From JAJFUV01 sp964561215 (GTDB taxonomy: Bacteria; Acidobacteriota; Terriglobia; Bryobacterales; Bryobacteraceae), in contig CAZLOS010000003.1 in NCBI GenBank assembly GCA_964561215.1, forward strand, positions 1 to 64,000: a stretch of DNA of 64,000 nt, in the 5' to 3' direction. The position numbers and the translations under genes were made by a program. This document shows, one piece after another, positions 33,527-42,555 of this stretch (the stretch's first letter is position 1; every line of letters starts with the position of its first letter). The notes beneath the pieces were generated by a model that searched no databases, was not told the origin of the DNA, and worked only from the letters and a program-made list of their open reading frames with translations.

Positions 33527-34516
33527 ATGGACTTGCGGCAGATTCGCAGCTTCGTCACGCTGGCCAAACTCAGCAACATTACCAAAACCGCGGAGACCCT
33601 GCATTTGAGTCCCGCCGCCATTCACAAGCAACTCAAAAACCTGGAAGAAGAACTGCAGACGCCGCTGTACGAAAAGATCGGCCGGCGCCTTCAGTTGACG
33701 CAGGCGGCGCATGTGCTGCTGCCGCACGCTACCGATCTGCTGCTGCGCTACGAGGCCACGCTGGAAGCGCTGCGGGAGTGGCAGGGATCGAAGACGGCGA
33801 CAGTCCGGCTGGGCAGCGGGCCGGGGATCAGCATCGAGTTGCTGCCGGAGTTGCTGTCTCAGTTCCGCAACGCTCATCCCGGCATCGAAGTCGTGGTCGA
33901 GACGGGGAGCACGGTCTGGCTTATCCAGAACCTGACCGAAGGCGCGCTTGACTTGGCCATCATGGTCAACCCGGACGCGCAGGGGCGCGAGCAGTTGACC
34001 GAGGAGGTGGCTTGGGACTTCGAGATCGTACTTGTGACCGCCAGCCGGGAAGTGCCCCGGCGGTGCCAGATCCACGCCCTGGAGGCGTTTCCGTTCATCC
34101 TGTTCAAGAGCGGATCGCAGTTGGAGAAGGCGATCGACGGCTACATGGAAAAGCACAATTTCCATCCGCGAGTAAGCATGCGCTTCGACAACGTTGAAAC
34201 CATCAAAGCCATGCTGAAGGCCGGCGCGGGGATCTCCATGCTGCCCCAATGGGCCGCGCTTCGGGAGATCCGCGGCGGTTCGCTGAAGTTGATCCGGCAG
34301 GCGGAACCGCCGCTGCGATCGAAGATCATTCTCGCCGTGCGGCGCGGCAGTTATGTCCCTGCGCCGGCCAAAGCGCTGATTGCAACCGCTGCGCACTCCC
34401 GCTTTCCGGGGCTGGGCGACGAGCCGGCGGTCACAGCCGCTTGTGCCGTTCGAAGACACCGACCGGATCCTCGCCGCGAGCGAACTCCTCGCGCGCCACG
34501 TCCTCAATCCCTTTGA
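33527..34516 (+). CDS. LysR-family transcriptional regulator
   Basis: A 329-residue regulator. Residues 1-60 form the winged helix-turn-helix (MDLRQIRSFVTLAKLSNITKTAETLHLSPAAIHKQLKNLE, shown here by its ends DLRQIRSFV and SPAAIHKQL), and residues ~90-295 a periplasmic-binding-like effector domain (VRLGSGPGISIELLPELL, GALDLAIMV). The C-terminal ~30 residues are Arg/Pro-rich and overlap the convergent RraA-family gene by 86 bp, so the functional end may be nearer residue 300. It diverges from the GH20-GH89 operon with only 66 bp between starts and probably controls it, as LysR proteins often do for divergent neighbours. Effector unknown. Confidence 0.88.
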   Translation: MDLRQIRSFVTLAKLSNITKTAETLHLSPAAIHKQLKNLEEELQTPLYEKIGRRLQLTQAAHVLLPHATDLLLRYEATLEALREWQGSKTATVRLGSGPGISIELLPELLSQFRNAHPGIEVVVETGSTVWLIQNLTEGALDLAIMVNPDAQGREQLTEEVAWDFEIVLVTASREVPRRCQIHALEAFPFILFKSGSQLEKAIDGYMEKHNFHPRVSMRFDNVETIKAMLKAGAGISMLPQWAALREIRGGSLKLIRQAEPPLRSKIILAVRRGSYVPAPAKALIATAAHSRFPGLGDEPAVTAACAVRRHRPDPRRERTPRAPRPQSL

Positions 34517-35135
34517 CGCGCTCGCACTCCTCGAGCACTTTCATGGTGAGCGCGGCGGGAATGACGAGCACGCCGTCGTAATCTCCGAAAATGAAGTCGC
34601 CCGGATTGACCTGCACGGCGGCCGTCAATTCGCCGGAGATCAAAATGGGCACCTGGTATTCGAGCAGGGCCCACCGGCCGAATGCCTCCACCGGGTTGCG
34701 GTAGCGAGAGAAGACGGGGAAGCCCATCGAGATCAGGTGGGAGCAGTCGCGGACACCGCCGTCGACCAGGGCACCCACCGCGCCGTGGGCCCTGGCGCTG
34801 CTGGCGCTGAGCTCGCCGTAAAGAGCCACGGGAAACGGCGTGCCGCAGTCGCGCACTTCCACGCAGGGCCGGCGCATTTCCTTGATCATCACCAAACGCT
34901 TGTACCGGATCTTTTCGTCCCGCAGGCAGCTCATGGTGCCTTTCACGGTGAACGCCGGACCGGCGATCTTCATACCGGCATCCAGCGGCACGATCTGGTG
35001 CGAGACAACCTGGTTCGGATACCCGAAGTGTTCCAGCACATCATAGACCAGCCCGCCATAGAGTCTCCGGTACCTTTCGCAGGTCACTTCCGTCACGGCT
35101 TCGCCGCCTGGGATGTTAGTTTCTGTGTCAGCCAC
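34431..35135 (-). CDS. RraA-family protein (aldolase/decarboxylase-like)
   Basis: A 234-residue protein of the RraA family, which includes 4-hydroxy-4-methyl-2-oxoglutarate aldolases and oxaloacetate decarboxylases. The signature GELSASSARAHGAVG and GALVDGGVRD carries the substrate Arg and metal-binding Asp. Other conserved segments are FTVKGT and DGVLVIPA. In a sugar-acid catabolic setting a retro-aldol or decarboxylase activity on a keto acid is likely; a role as RNase E inhibitor is unlikely. Start is GTG at 35135 with GAAGGAG five bases upstream. It lies 66 bp after the receptor gene with a hairpin between, and overlaps the LysR 3' end. Confidence 0.85.
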   Translation of the reverse strand: MADTETNIPGGEAVTEVTCERYRRLYGGLVYDVLEHFGYPNQVVSHQIVPLDAGMKIAGPAFTVKGTMSCLRDEKIRYKRLVMIKEMRRPCVEVRDCGTPFPVALYGELSASSARAHGAVGALVDGGVRDCSHLISMGFPVFSRYRNPVEAFGRWALLEYQVPILISGELTAAVQVNPGDFIFGDYDGVLVIPAALTMKVLEECERVKGIEDVAREEFARGEDPVGVFERHKRL

Positions 35136-35154
35136 AAATACTCCTTCGTGCTCA

Positions 35155-35189
35155 AAAGATCTGGCGGCCGGCTTTGCGAACCGGCCGCC
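35155..35189 (-). terminator. Terminator-like hairpin after the receptor gene
   Basis: GGCGGCCGG (35163-35171) pairs perfectly with CCGGCCGCC (35181-35189) around a 9-base loop. On the minus strand it is followed by AGATCTTTTGAG, a short T-run. It would end most receptor transcripts while allowing some readthrough into the RraA gene. Confidence 0.6.
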
Positions 35190-35201
35190 TTGGGAATGCC
35201 G

Positions 35202-38200
35202 TCAGAACTGAACCCGCATACCGAAACGGAATTGCCGCGCGCCGCCAGCGCCCAGGATCTTCATAAAGTTGACGCTGGAGGCGTCCGCGTTGGGCGAGCC
35301 GAACTGGGGCGTATTCGTCAGGTTGTAAGACTCCGCGCGGAATTCGCTCGTGATGCGTTCGGTAATATTGAAGCGCCTGAAGACGCTGGCGTCCATGCCG
35401 ATTACACCGGGCGCCCGCAGAATATTGCGCCCGCTGGTGCCGAAGCGCACTTCCGTAACGGTAGCAAACGCAGTGGGATCGTAGTAGCGCGCGTTCGAAC
35501 CCACGCCGCCCAGTCTCTCGACGGTACTCTTCACCTGGTCGGCAGTTTGTGAGTTGCTCACGGCGTTCAGCGAGGTTCCAGGCGCCGAGACAGTGAACGG
35601 CTTGCCTTTGAACGAATAGAAAATGCCGTTGGTCTGCCATCCGCCAAACAGTTTCGAAACGAGGCCTCCCGTAAGGTACTTCTTCCCCTTACCGAAGGGC
35701 AACTCATAGGCGAAGCCCATTTGCAGGTTTAGCGGAATATCAAAGCCGGACAATGCGTAGTTCCGGTTGATAACCGGGGCCCAGTTCCACATAAGCCCGC
35801 CCCAGCCGTCGTCGTCCTGCATATCCATAGACTTGGACCAGGTAAAAGCGCCTTTCAGCATCAGTCCGTTGCGGAAAGAACGGTTGACTGTAGTCTGAAG
35901 CGAGTTGTAGCTGGCGCCCGCCCGGCCGTTGAACAGCAAGGTGGAAGCTGTGCGCCCGAACTTCTGCTTGAACGGCTGGCCGGCCTGACCCGTGCCCGGA
36001 GGGGCGTTGTTCGCTTCCCAATCCACAAAGCTTCTGACGGTGCGCGTGGCAACGTACCCGGCGGTGGCCACCAGCGAACCCGGCAACTCACGCTCGAGGA
36101 TGAAGTTCCAGGACTGGATGTACCCCCGGTTCACCCGGCGTGTTCCGTCGGGATTCCACAAGGCGCGGATGCTGAAACGGTTCGGCAGCGGGAAGGAACC
36201 CGAATTCGGATCTTCTCCGCTGAACAGCGGAATCCCTTGCTCCAGCGTTCCGAAATACTGATACGAATTGACTGCAGAGAACGAAGCGTCGATGGTCTGG
36301 GGGTAACTGCCACGAAGCGGGCGGCTTAGGACCATCGGATTGTACGTAAGTCCATAACCGGCGCGAATAACTGTCTTCTCCGTGATCCGATGTGTGAGTC
36401 CGACGCGAGGAGCAAACAATTTCTTGCTCGTGCCGATTCCCATGTCCGTCGGATTGCCGCCCAACCCACCGCGATACTCGGTGTTGGTGGAAGGATCGTA
36501 ATACTCAATGCCGGTGTGCGAACGCGAAAGAAGTGGGAACAACTCCCAGCGCAGGCCGAAAACCGCCGTCGTGCGCGGCGTAATCTGCCAGCGGTCGCGG
36601 ATGTATGTCCCGTACTGCCATTCGGAGGTGTTCATGGTTTCCCATTGCACGCTCTTGGATGCCGACGTCACCAAACCCAACAGGAAGGTGGAATAGCCGT
36701 TGAACTGGTTGCCGGCCTTCCCACCGTTCAGCACGGTCGGCCCGTAGCCGAAGTAGAGCCCGCCACGGGCGCCCGAACCGAGTTCCGGCTGCCAGTGATT
36801 CAGGTAATGGTGGATGACGTCGAACCCGAATCGGATGTCGTGACGGCCGCGCGTCCAACCGACGTTGGTGGTGATGTTGTAGTTCTGGTCCGCCTGGAAC
36901 GCTGGATTCCAGGAGTCGGTGTCGCCCAAACTTGAGTAACCGCTGACCCCAATGATCGGCATGCCGCTCTGGCGGATGTCGGTACCATTGGTGCCGGGGA
37001 TCTTCCACGTATCCAAACCGTAGTTGGTCCCGTAATTGGGCGGCGTAACGTCGATCCGGTTCCGTGTAAAGCCGATGACACCGTCCACCACCAGGTTCGG
37101 CCTCACCACCCAGGTGTGGCCGATGGTGGCGAGTTGGGCGCGGTCGTAACCGGTGCCCGAACCGGTGTCGCACAGGCCCGTTCCACCAGCCGCTCCGAGC
37201 GAGGGATTGCACTCGCCGATGCCGCGCATGAAGCTGTACTTGGCCCAGACCGTGTGATTAGCCGAGCGGTTCCAGTTGATTTTGATATCGAACTGGTCGC
37301 GGCTCAGCTTTTGGACATCCGAGTTGTAGAAATTGGCGCTGACTCCGGCTTCGGTCGGATTCGGAATCAGACTCTGGATCTTGCGCGAAATGGTGCTCTG
37401 TCGCGCCAGCGGTATGACGTTGCCGGCAAACGGTGTGCGGCCCTTGCCGTCGACGGTCCCGGTGGTTGGATCGTAGATCGTGTTGGAGTAAGCGCTGAAG
37501 TCACCCTCGCGCTGATCGGCAGTGGGAACTGTGTACCGGCCATAACGGCTCACACGCTCCCGGTTCGACTCGTAGCCGCCGAAGAAGAACAGCTTATCCT
37601 TCTTGATGGGACCGCCGATTGTGAATCCGTCGATGTTCCGGATGCTCTTCGGCTTGTTCGGCGTCCTGGACTCGAAGAAGCCCCAAGCCCGCAAGTGCTG
37701 GTTATCGTGAAAGCCGAACAGCGACCCATGCAGATCGTTGGTCCCGGACTTGGTCACCACTGTCACCGCGGCGCCGCCGGCCATGCCTTGCTCAGCGTCG
37801 AAGTTGTTGGTCGACACGTTGACGGTCTCGATGGTCTCCGCAGGCGCGACGTACGCCACGTGGTGAGGCAGCCATGTCGAAATGTTCACGGCACCGTCCA
37901 GTTTGGTGACATTGTTGTTGCGGTTGGTGCCGTTGATGTTGGTGGTCAACGCGCGTCCCGGCCGCGAGATAGCGGCATTCTGGTAAGCGCCTGGTGTGGC
38001 GCCGGGCACCAGGTTGATCAGACTCTGATAGTTGCGGTACCCGCCCATCGGCAGGTTGTTCACCGTCTTGGAGTTGATCTCGCTGCTGACGTCCACCTTC
38101 TCTGTCTGTAGGGACACCACGCCTCCCACAACGGTGATCGCTTCGTTGGTCTGCCCGACTTGTACTTCAATGTCCTCGCGCCGGACCGCGCCAACGACGA

Positions 38201-38513
38201 CCTCGATTCCGGATTTGGTCAAGGGCCGGAATCCGGGGGCTTTCACCTCAATACTATAGGTGCCGGCAAGAACATTCGAAAAAGTGTAAATGCCCGCCTC
38301 GTTGGAAACGGCCGTGCGCGACTGATTCGTCTCGCGGTTGGTAATCCTGATCTGAGCATTGGGAACGAGGGCCCTGCTCGGGTCCGTGACCGTCCCCACT
38401 ATGGAACCGTAAAGCACTTGCGCTTCCGCTTTATATTCCAGGTTGGCAACCGCGAACAACGCCAGAATGATGTAGGAAAGCACATGAGCAACTGTCTTGC
38501 CTGAAGCTGACAT
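35202..38513 (-). CDS. TonB-dependent receptor with carboxypeptidase-regulatory-like domain
   Basis: An 1103-residue outer-membrane receptor. The ATG at 38513 has AGAAAGG eight bases upstream and opens a signal peptide (MSASGKTVAHVLSYIILAL, cleaved near AEA); an in-frame ATG at 38600 gives an unlikely leader. Residues ~32-115 are the regulatory-like beta-sandwich (GSIVGTVTDPSRALVPNAQI), then a plug with NNVTKLDGAVNIS and a long barrel ending RFGMRVQF. It is divergent from an MFS transporter and upstream of a RraA-family gene, so it probably brings the glycan or sugar acid of this cluster across the outer membrane. Confidence 0.92.
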   Translation of the reverse strand: MSASGKTVAHVLSYIILALFAVANLEYKAEAQVLYGSIVGTVTDPSRALVPNAQIRITNRETNQSRTAVSNEAGIYTFSNVLAGTYSIEVKAPGFRPLTKSGIEVVVGAVRREDIEVQVGQTNEAITVVGGVVSLQTEKVDVSSEINSKTVNNLPMGGYRNYQSLINLVPGATPGAYQNAAISRPGRALTTNINGTNRNNNVTKLDGAVNISTWLPHHVAYVAPAETIETVNVSTNNFDAEQGMAGGAAVTVVTKSGTNDLHGSLFGFHDNQHLRAWGFFESRTPNKPKSIRNIDGFTIGGPIKKDKLFFFGGYESNRERVSRYGRYTVPTADQREGDFSAYSNTIYDPTTGTVDGKGRTPFAGNVIPLARQSTISRKIQSLIPNPTEAGVSANFYNSDVQKLSRDQFDIKINWNRSANHTVWAKYSFMRGIGECNPSLGAAGGTGLCDTGSGTGYDRAQLATIGHTWVVRPNLVVDGVIGFTRNRIDVTPPNYGTNYGLDTWKIPGTNGTDIRQSGMPIIGVSGYSSLGDTDSWNPAFQADQNYNITTNVGWTRGRHDIRFGFDVIHHYLNHWQPELGSGARGGLYFGYGPTVLNGGKAGNQFNGYSTFLLGLVTSASKSVQWETMNTSEWQYGTYIRDRWQITPRTTAVFGLRWELFPLLSRSHTGIEYYDPSTNTEYRGGLGGNPTDMGIGTSKKLFAPRVGLTHRITEKTVIRAGYGLTYNPMVLSRPLRGSYPQTIDASFSAVNSYQYFGTLEQGIPLFSGEDPNSGSFPLPNRFSIRALWNPDGTRRVNRGYIQSWNFILERELPGSLVATAGYVATRTVRSFVDWEANNAPPGTGQAGQPFKQKFGRTASTLLFNGRAGASYNSLQTTVNRSFRNGLMLKGAFTWSKSMDMQDDDGWGGLMWNWAPVINRNYALSGFDIPLNLQMGFAYELPFGKGKKYLTGGLVSKLFGGWQTNGIFYSFKGKPFTVSAPGTSLNAVSNSQTADQVKSTVERLGGVGSNARYYDPTAFATVTEVRFGTSGRNILRAPGVIGMDASVFRRFNITERITSEFRAESYNLTNTPQFGSPNADASSVNFMKILGAGGARQFRFGMRVQF

Positions 38514-38622
38514 GGTTAAACCTTTCTCCCTCACATAAGCGACGGCAGGATAAAGAACGCCCGCATTGTGGATGTTGCCACGGGTTTTCGTTTCAGACAA
38601 GCGAATTGTCTTGAAACATGCT

Positions 38623-38635
38623 TCACCTTTGGTGA
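38623..38635. promoter_or_regulatory. Operator-like palindrome TCAC-N5-GTGA, receptor/MFS promoter region
   Basis: TTCACCTTTGGTGAA (38622-38636) is a perfect palindrome and contains TCAC CTTTG GTGA, the pattern also found before the GH20 gene. It lies ~110 bp upstream of the receptor and ~85 bp upstream of the MFS start, so one bound protein could control both divergent genes. Confidence 0.45.
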
Positions 38636-38648
38636 ATGGTCAGGAGCG

Positions 38649-38668
38649 CACTGAATTTACTTTCAGTG
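38649..38668. promoter_or_regulatory. Second inverted repeat in the receptor/MFS region
   Basis: CACTGAA (38649-38655) and TTCAGTG (38662-38668) are perfect inverted repeats with a 6-base spacer, 13 bp from the TCAC-N5-GTGA site on the MFS side. The two sites share the GTGAA half element, so they may bind the same regulator with different affinity. Confidence 0.4.
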
Positions 38669-38719
38669 AATCATTCTTCCAATATTTTGACTTCCATTGA
38701 TTCATTCCCCGGCGGTATC

Positions 38720-40036
38720 ATGCGGAGCGGAATGGCTTCCCACCTGGCAAGCGACACCTCCGACCGCCGCGCGCGGCTCTATCCATGGGTGGTGCTGGCG
38801 CTGTTCTGGGTGTGCTATTTCCTGAACCACGCCGATCGTCAGATCCTGTTTTCGGTGTTCCCGCTGGTCAAGCAGGAGCTGGGGTTGAGCAACACGCAAT
38901 TGGGGCTGCTCGGTTCCTCGTTCCAATGGATCTATGCGATCCTGGTTCCCTTCGCGGGCCTGCTGGGCGATTCGATCAGTCGGAAGAACATCATTCTCAG
39001 CGCGTTGCTCGTGTGGAGCGCCACGACGATCTGTTCGGGCCTGGTTTCGGGATTCCTTCTGTTCCTGCTGTTGCGAGCCCTGACCGGCGCGGGCGAGGCT
39101 TTCTATTACCCCGCCGCGACATCGATCATCGGCGACTACCACGGGTCCTCGACGCGCGCCTTCGCCATGTCCATCCACCAAACCAGCCTGTATTTCGGTG
39201 TGGTGGTCAGCGGCACGCTGGCCGGCTATATCGGCCAGCACTTCGGGTGGCGGACCGCGTTCCTGATCTTCGGCGGCACAGGTATCGCCGTGGCGGCGAT
39301 GATCCGGCTGTTTCTGCGTGAGCCGGTCCGCGGCCGGCTGGATGAGGGCAACGTTGCCGCGGACGCCGCGGTTGCCCCGGCATCGGTGTGGGCGAGGCTA
39401 AGCGAGGCGTTTCGCTCGCGCGCCGCGCTGGCGTTGATGATCTCCTTCATCGGCATGAACTTCGCGGGAGTGGCCGTAGTCACATGGTCGCCCACGCTGT
39501 TGTATCGCGAGTTCCATTACAGCTTGGCCGAAGCGGGATTCCACGCCACCATCTATCATCAATTGGGGGCCTTCCTCGGAGTGCTGGTGGGCGGCAGGTT
39601 GGCCGACCGTTGGGCGGTGCGCGACTGCAAAGGCCGGGTTTGGGTCCAAGCAGTGGGTTTGCTCGGCGCGGCGCCGTTTCTCTACTGGCTCGGGCGGGCT
39701 GGTTCGCCTGGCGAGGCTTTCCTCGCCCTGGGCGCGTTCGGCGTGTTCCGTGGAGTGTATGATTCGAATCTGTTCGCCTCTGTGTTCGAGGTGATCACTC
39801 CAGGGGCCCGTTCGACCACGGTGGGCCTGATGCTGTCAGCCGGGTTTCTGTTCGGCGGCTCGTCGCCGGTGGTGGTGGGTTGGCTCAGCCAGTACGTCGG
39901 CCTGGGGGCCGCCGTCGGCGCCACCTCCGCCTGTTTCCTGGCCGGCGGCCTTCTCATGGTATTGAATGCTCGATTGTGGTTCGGCTCCGACGCGCGCCGC
40001 ATGCGGGAACGCCTGCACGCCGCCGCGGCTGTTTGA
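38720..40036 (+). CDS. MFS transporter, probably for a sugar acid
   Basis: A 438-residue major facilitator with 12 predicted membrane helices. Motifs: FLNHADRQILFSVFPLV in helix 1, LLGDSISRKNIILSALLVWS in loop 2-3 (the family's conserved GDxxSRK region), and GRLADRW in the second half. The pattern resembles the anion:cation symporter branch (hexuronate/glucarate type). ATG at 38720 fits the usual N-terminus; 38732 is also possible. The enolase-superfamily dehydratase starts 16 bp after its stop, so the transporter begins a sugar-acid operon. Confidence 0.85.
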   Translation: MRSGMASHLASDTSDRRARLYPWVVLALFWVCYFLNHADRQILFSVFPLVKQELGLSNTQLGLLGSSFQWIYAILVPFAGLLGDSISRKNIILSALLVWSATTICSGLVSGFLLFLLLRALTGAGEAFYYPAATSIIGDYHGSSTRAFAMSIHQTSLYFGVVVSGTLAGYIGQHFGWRTAFLIFGGTGIAVAAMIRLFLREPVRGRLDEGNVAADAAVAPASVWARLSEAFRSRAALALMISFIGMNFAGVAVVTWSPTLLYREFHYSLAEAGFHATIYHQLGAFLGVLVGGRLADRWAVRDCKGRVWVQAVGLLGAAPFLYWLGRAGSPGEAFLALGAFGVFRGVYDSNLFASVFEVITPGARSTTVGLMLSAGFLFGGSSPVVVGWLSQYVGLGAAVGATSACFLAGGLLMVLNARLWFGSDARRMRERLHAAAAV

Positions 40037-40051
40037 AACAAGGACTGCACT

Positions 40052-41242
40052 ATGAAAATTGTCGATCTGAAGACTCACGCCGTCGCGGTGCTGGTGGAAG
40101 CTCCGCTGCGTCATTCAACCGGCGTCCACCCGGGCTATCTTGTCCGCACCATCCTCGAACTGATCACCGACGAAGGCATCGTCGGGTTGGGCGAAGTGGG
40201 TGGCGGCGATCAAACGGGCTTGTTCCAAAAGCTCAAGCCGCGCCTGATCGGTGAAGATCCGTTCCACCTGGAGCGTATCAAACAGAAGACGCTGCGCCAG
40301 ATTTACTACATTTCGAATCCGCGGGCCTACGCCGCCATTGAGATCGCCTGTCTCGATATTCAGGGGAAAGCCGCCGGACGTCCCCTGTGCGACATGATCG
40401 GCGGCAAGCTGCACGACGAGATTCCTTTCAACGCCAGCTTGTCGTACCGCTACCGGGAAGGCGACTTGGGCGGCGAAACCACTCCCGAGGACATGGTGGC
40501 GTACGCCAAGCAGGAGGTCGCCAGGTGCGGCTTCAAGTCCGGGAAACTGAAGGCCGGCGTGCTGCCACCGGAAAACGACATTGCAGTCCTATATGCGGTG
40601 CGCGAGGCGCTCGGCCCGGAATTCGGCCTGCGCGTCGATCCCAACGGCTTCTGGTCGCGCGGCACGGCAATCGGGGTGGCCAAAGAGCTGGAGGCCTGCA
40701 AACTGGAATACTTGGAAGATCCGACCTGGGGTCTGGAAGGCATGGCGCGCGTGCGTGAACGCACCAGCATTCCACTGGCAACGAACATGTGCGTGGCCAG
40801 ATTCGACGACTTCGCCGCCGGCGTGGCCATGAACGCCGTGGACATCATCCTGAGCGACATCTACTACTGGGAAGGAATCCAGGGCGTGAAGGTTCTTTCG
40901 GGAATGTGCGACGCCTTCCGGCTGGGGCTCGGTATGCACAGTGGCAGCGAACTCGGCATCACCCTGGCCGCCATGGTGCACACCGCATCGACGCTGCCCA
41001 ACCTGACCTACAGTGTCGACACGCTCTATCATCACATGCTCGACGACGTGATCGTGGGCGGAAAGATGCCCTTCCGGAACGGCTGCATTGCCGTACCCAC
41101 CGGACCGGGCCTGGGCGTCGAACTGGATCCCGACCGGCTGGCCCGAGCCGAGGAACTCTTCCGTGAGCGGGGCGACTATTACGCGCGCTTCCACGAGGAT
41201 ACAAGGCGGCCGGACTGGTTCCCGATCAATCCGGGCTGGTAA
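40052..41242 (+). CDS. Enolase-superfamily dehydratase, glucarate dehydratase-like
   Basis: A 396-residue acid-sugar dehydratase. Catalytic residues align with glucarate dehydratase: Lys165/Lys167 in KLKAG, Asp196 and Asn198 (RVDPNG), Glu222 (LEDP), Asn245 (ATNMCV), Asp269 (LSDIYY) and His296 (GLGMHSGSE). The spacings 245-269-296 are close to those of the E. coli enzyme. It would remove water from an aldarate to give a keto-deoxy acid. Slightly shorter than GlucD (446), so another aldarate or aldonate is possible. AAGGA precedes the ATG; SDR starts 15 bp later. Confidence 0.85.
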   Translation: MKIVDLKTHAVAVLVEAPLRHSTGVHPGYLVRTILELITDEGIVGLGEVGGGDQTGLFQKLKPRLIGEDPFHLERIKQKTLRQIYYISNPRAYAAIEIACLDIQGKAAGRPLCDMIGGKLHDEIPFNASLSYRYREGDLGGETTPEDMVAYAKQEVARCGFKSGKLKAGVLPPENDIAVLYAVREALGPEFGLRVDPNGFWSRGTAIGVAKELEACKLEYLEDPTWGLEGMARVRERTSIPLATNMCVARFDDFAAGVAMNAVDIILSDIYYWEGIQGVKVLSGMCDAFRLGLGMHSGSELGITLAAMVHTASTLPNLTYSVDTLYHHMLDDVIVGGKMPFRNGCIAVPTGPGLGVELDPDRLARAEELFRERGDYYARFHEDTRRPDWFPINPGW

Positions 41243-41256
41243 GGAGGAGAGCAGGC

Positions 41257-42012
41257 ATGAAGCTGAGCGGCAAGGTTGCGGTGGTGACCGGAGGGTCTCG
41301 CGGTATCGGCCGTGCCATCGCCCTGGCCCTGGGCCGGGAAGGCGCCGCTGTCATCGTCAACTATGCGAAGGAGGCAGCCGCCGCGCAAGAGGTGGTGGCC
41401 GCCATCCGGCAAACGGGCGGGCAGGCGTTCGCTGTCGCCTGCGATGTGAAGGACTGCTCCCAGCACGAACGGATTCTTGCGGCGGCCCGCGAGCTCTTCG
41501 GGCGTCTTGACATCCTGGTGAACAACGCCGGCATGGCGAGACGCCAGCCGTTCCTGGAGGCAACCGAGGACGCTTGGGACGAGGTACTCGGCGTCAATCT
41601 GAAGGGCGTTTATTTCCTGTCGCAGGCGGCTGCCAAGTGGATGGCCGCGCAGGGTTCCGGCAAGATCGTCAACATATCGAGCGTGCACGACGAGCGTCCC
41701 ATGTCGGGCAATTCGACGTACAGCATCGCCAAGGCCGGCATGGTGATGCTGACCAAGTCGCTGGCGCTCGAACTGGCCCCATTGAACATTCAGGTGAATT
41801 GCGTTTCTCCGGGCGCCATCGCCACAGACGAGAACCGGGACCGGCTTGCCGATCCGGCATACCTGCCCAAGGTGCTGGCGCGCATCCCCAGCGGCCGGGT
41901 CGGAAGCGTGGAGGACGTGACCGGAGCCGTGGTTCTGCTGGCTTCGCCGGAGGCGAATTACATCACAGGCGCCCACCTCTATGTGGACGGCGGCATGCTT
42001 TTGCACGAGTAA
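41257..42012 (+). CDS. SDR-family oxidoreductase (FabG-like)
   Basis: A 251-residue NAD(P)-dependent dehydrogenase. It has the TGGSRGIG nucleotide-binding turn, NNAG, catalytic Ser in NISSVHD, YSIAK (Tyr-x3-Lys), and the C-terminal GAHLYVDGGMLL. The pairing of NYAKEA after beta-2 suggests NADP specificity is possible but undecided. In this operon it likely oxidises a sugar or reduces a keto acid intermediate. A strong AAGGAGG lies 9 bp before the ATG. Next gene starts 15 bp downstream. Confidence 0.88.
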   Translation: MKLSGKVAVVTGGSRGIGRAIALALGREGAAVIVNYAKEAAAAQEVVAAIRQTGGQAFAVACDVKDCSQHERILAAARELFGRLDILVNNAGMARRQPFLEATEDAWDEVLGVNLKGVYFLSQAAAKWMAAQGSGKIVNISSVHDERPMSGNSTYSIAKAGMVMLTKSLALELAPLNIQVNCVSPGAIATDENRDRLADPAYLPKVLARIPSGRVGSVEDVTGAVVLLASPEANYITGAHLYVDGGMLLHE

Positions 42013-42026
42013 TCTGAGGAGATCGC

Positions 42027-42548
42027 ATGGCATTCAATATCAAACGACGCGGTAAGTTGACTTACTACTACCGGGGCGAACAGCCCGTCTTTTCCAATCT
42101 GGTCACCGAACAACTACCGGACGGCGATTTGAAGATCTATTTCGCGGGTTTCACCGGTGGAGAATCGGCGACGCGGAACCTCGGCCTGAAGGAAACCGTG
42201 GTGATGGATCCCGAGCGCGAAATCCCGCTGGTATTCCGCGGCTGGGAAAGCTGGCTGCAGGAGGCGGGAATCTGCAAGTCGATCGCAGATCTCGATTTCA
42301 TCGAGATGCACGCCTTCGGCTGCCAACCGAAGACGCCCAGCCCGCTGACGGACCCCGCCGGGTACGCAGCGGAACAAGACCGGCTGCGGAAGGCCTACGC
42401 CCGAGCTTACGGCGGCTTCTTCCGCGACCGGCTTCCAGAGCACGGACTGCCGGCGCGGTTCACGGTCCACTTGATCGACGTGCCGGACAAGGCCGCTTCC
42501 TACGAGTTCTACACAACGGCGCTTCTCCAGAAGCAGAAAGACCGCTAA
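42027..42548 (+). CDS. Hypothetical protein of the sugar-acid operon
   Basis: A 173-residue soluble protein of no family I recognise. Features seen: KLTYYYRGEQPVFSNLVTEQ at the start, FAGFTGGESATRNLG, FIEMHAFGCQPKTPSPL, and ARFTVHLIDVPDKAASYEFY near the end. No signal peptide or membrane segment. GAGGAG precedes the ATG. It lies 15 bp after the SDR and 8 bp before the creatininase-family gene, so it is probably part of the same pathway, perhaps as a small-molecule-binding or enzyme-accessory protein (inference). Confidence 0.8.
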   Translation: MAFNIKRRGKLTYYYRGEQPVFSNLVTEQLPDGDLKIYFAGFTGGESATRNLGLKETVVMDPEREIPLVFRGWESWLQEAGICKSIADLDFIEMHAFGCQPKTPSPLTDPAGYAAEQDRLRKAYARAYGGFFRDRLPEHGLPARFTVHLIDVPDKAASYEFYTTALLQKQKDR

Positions 42549-42555
42549 GGGTTCC

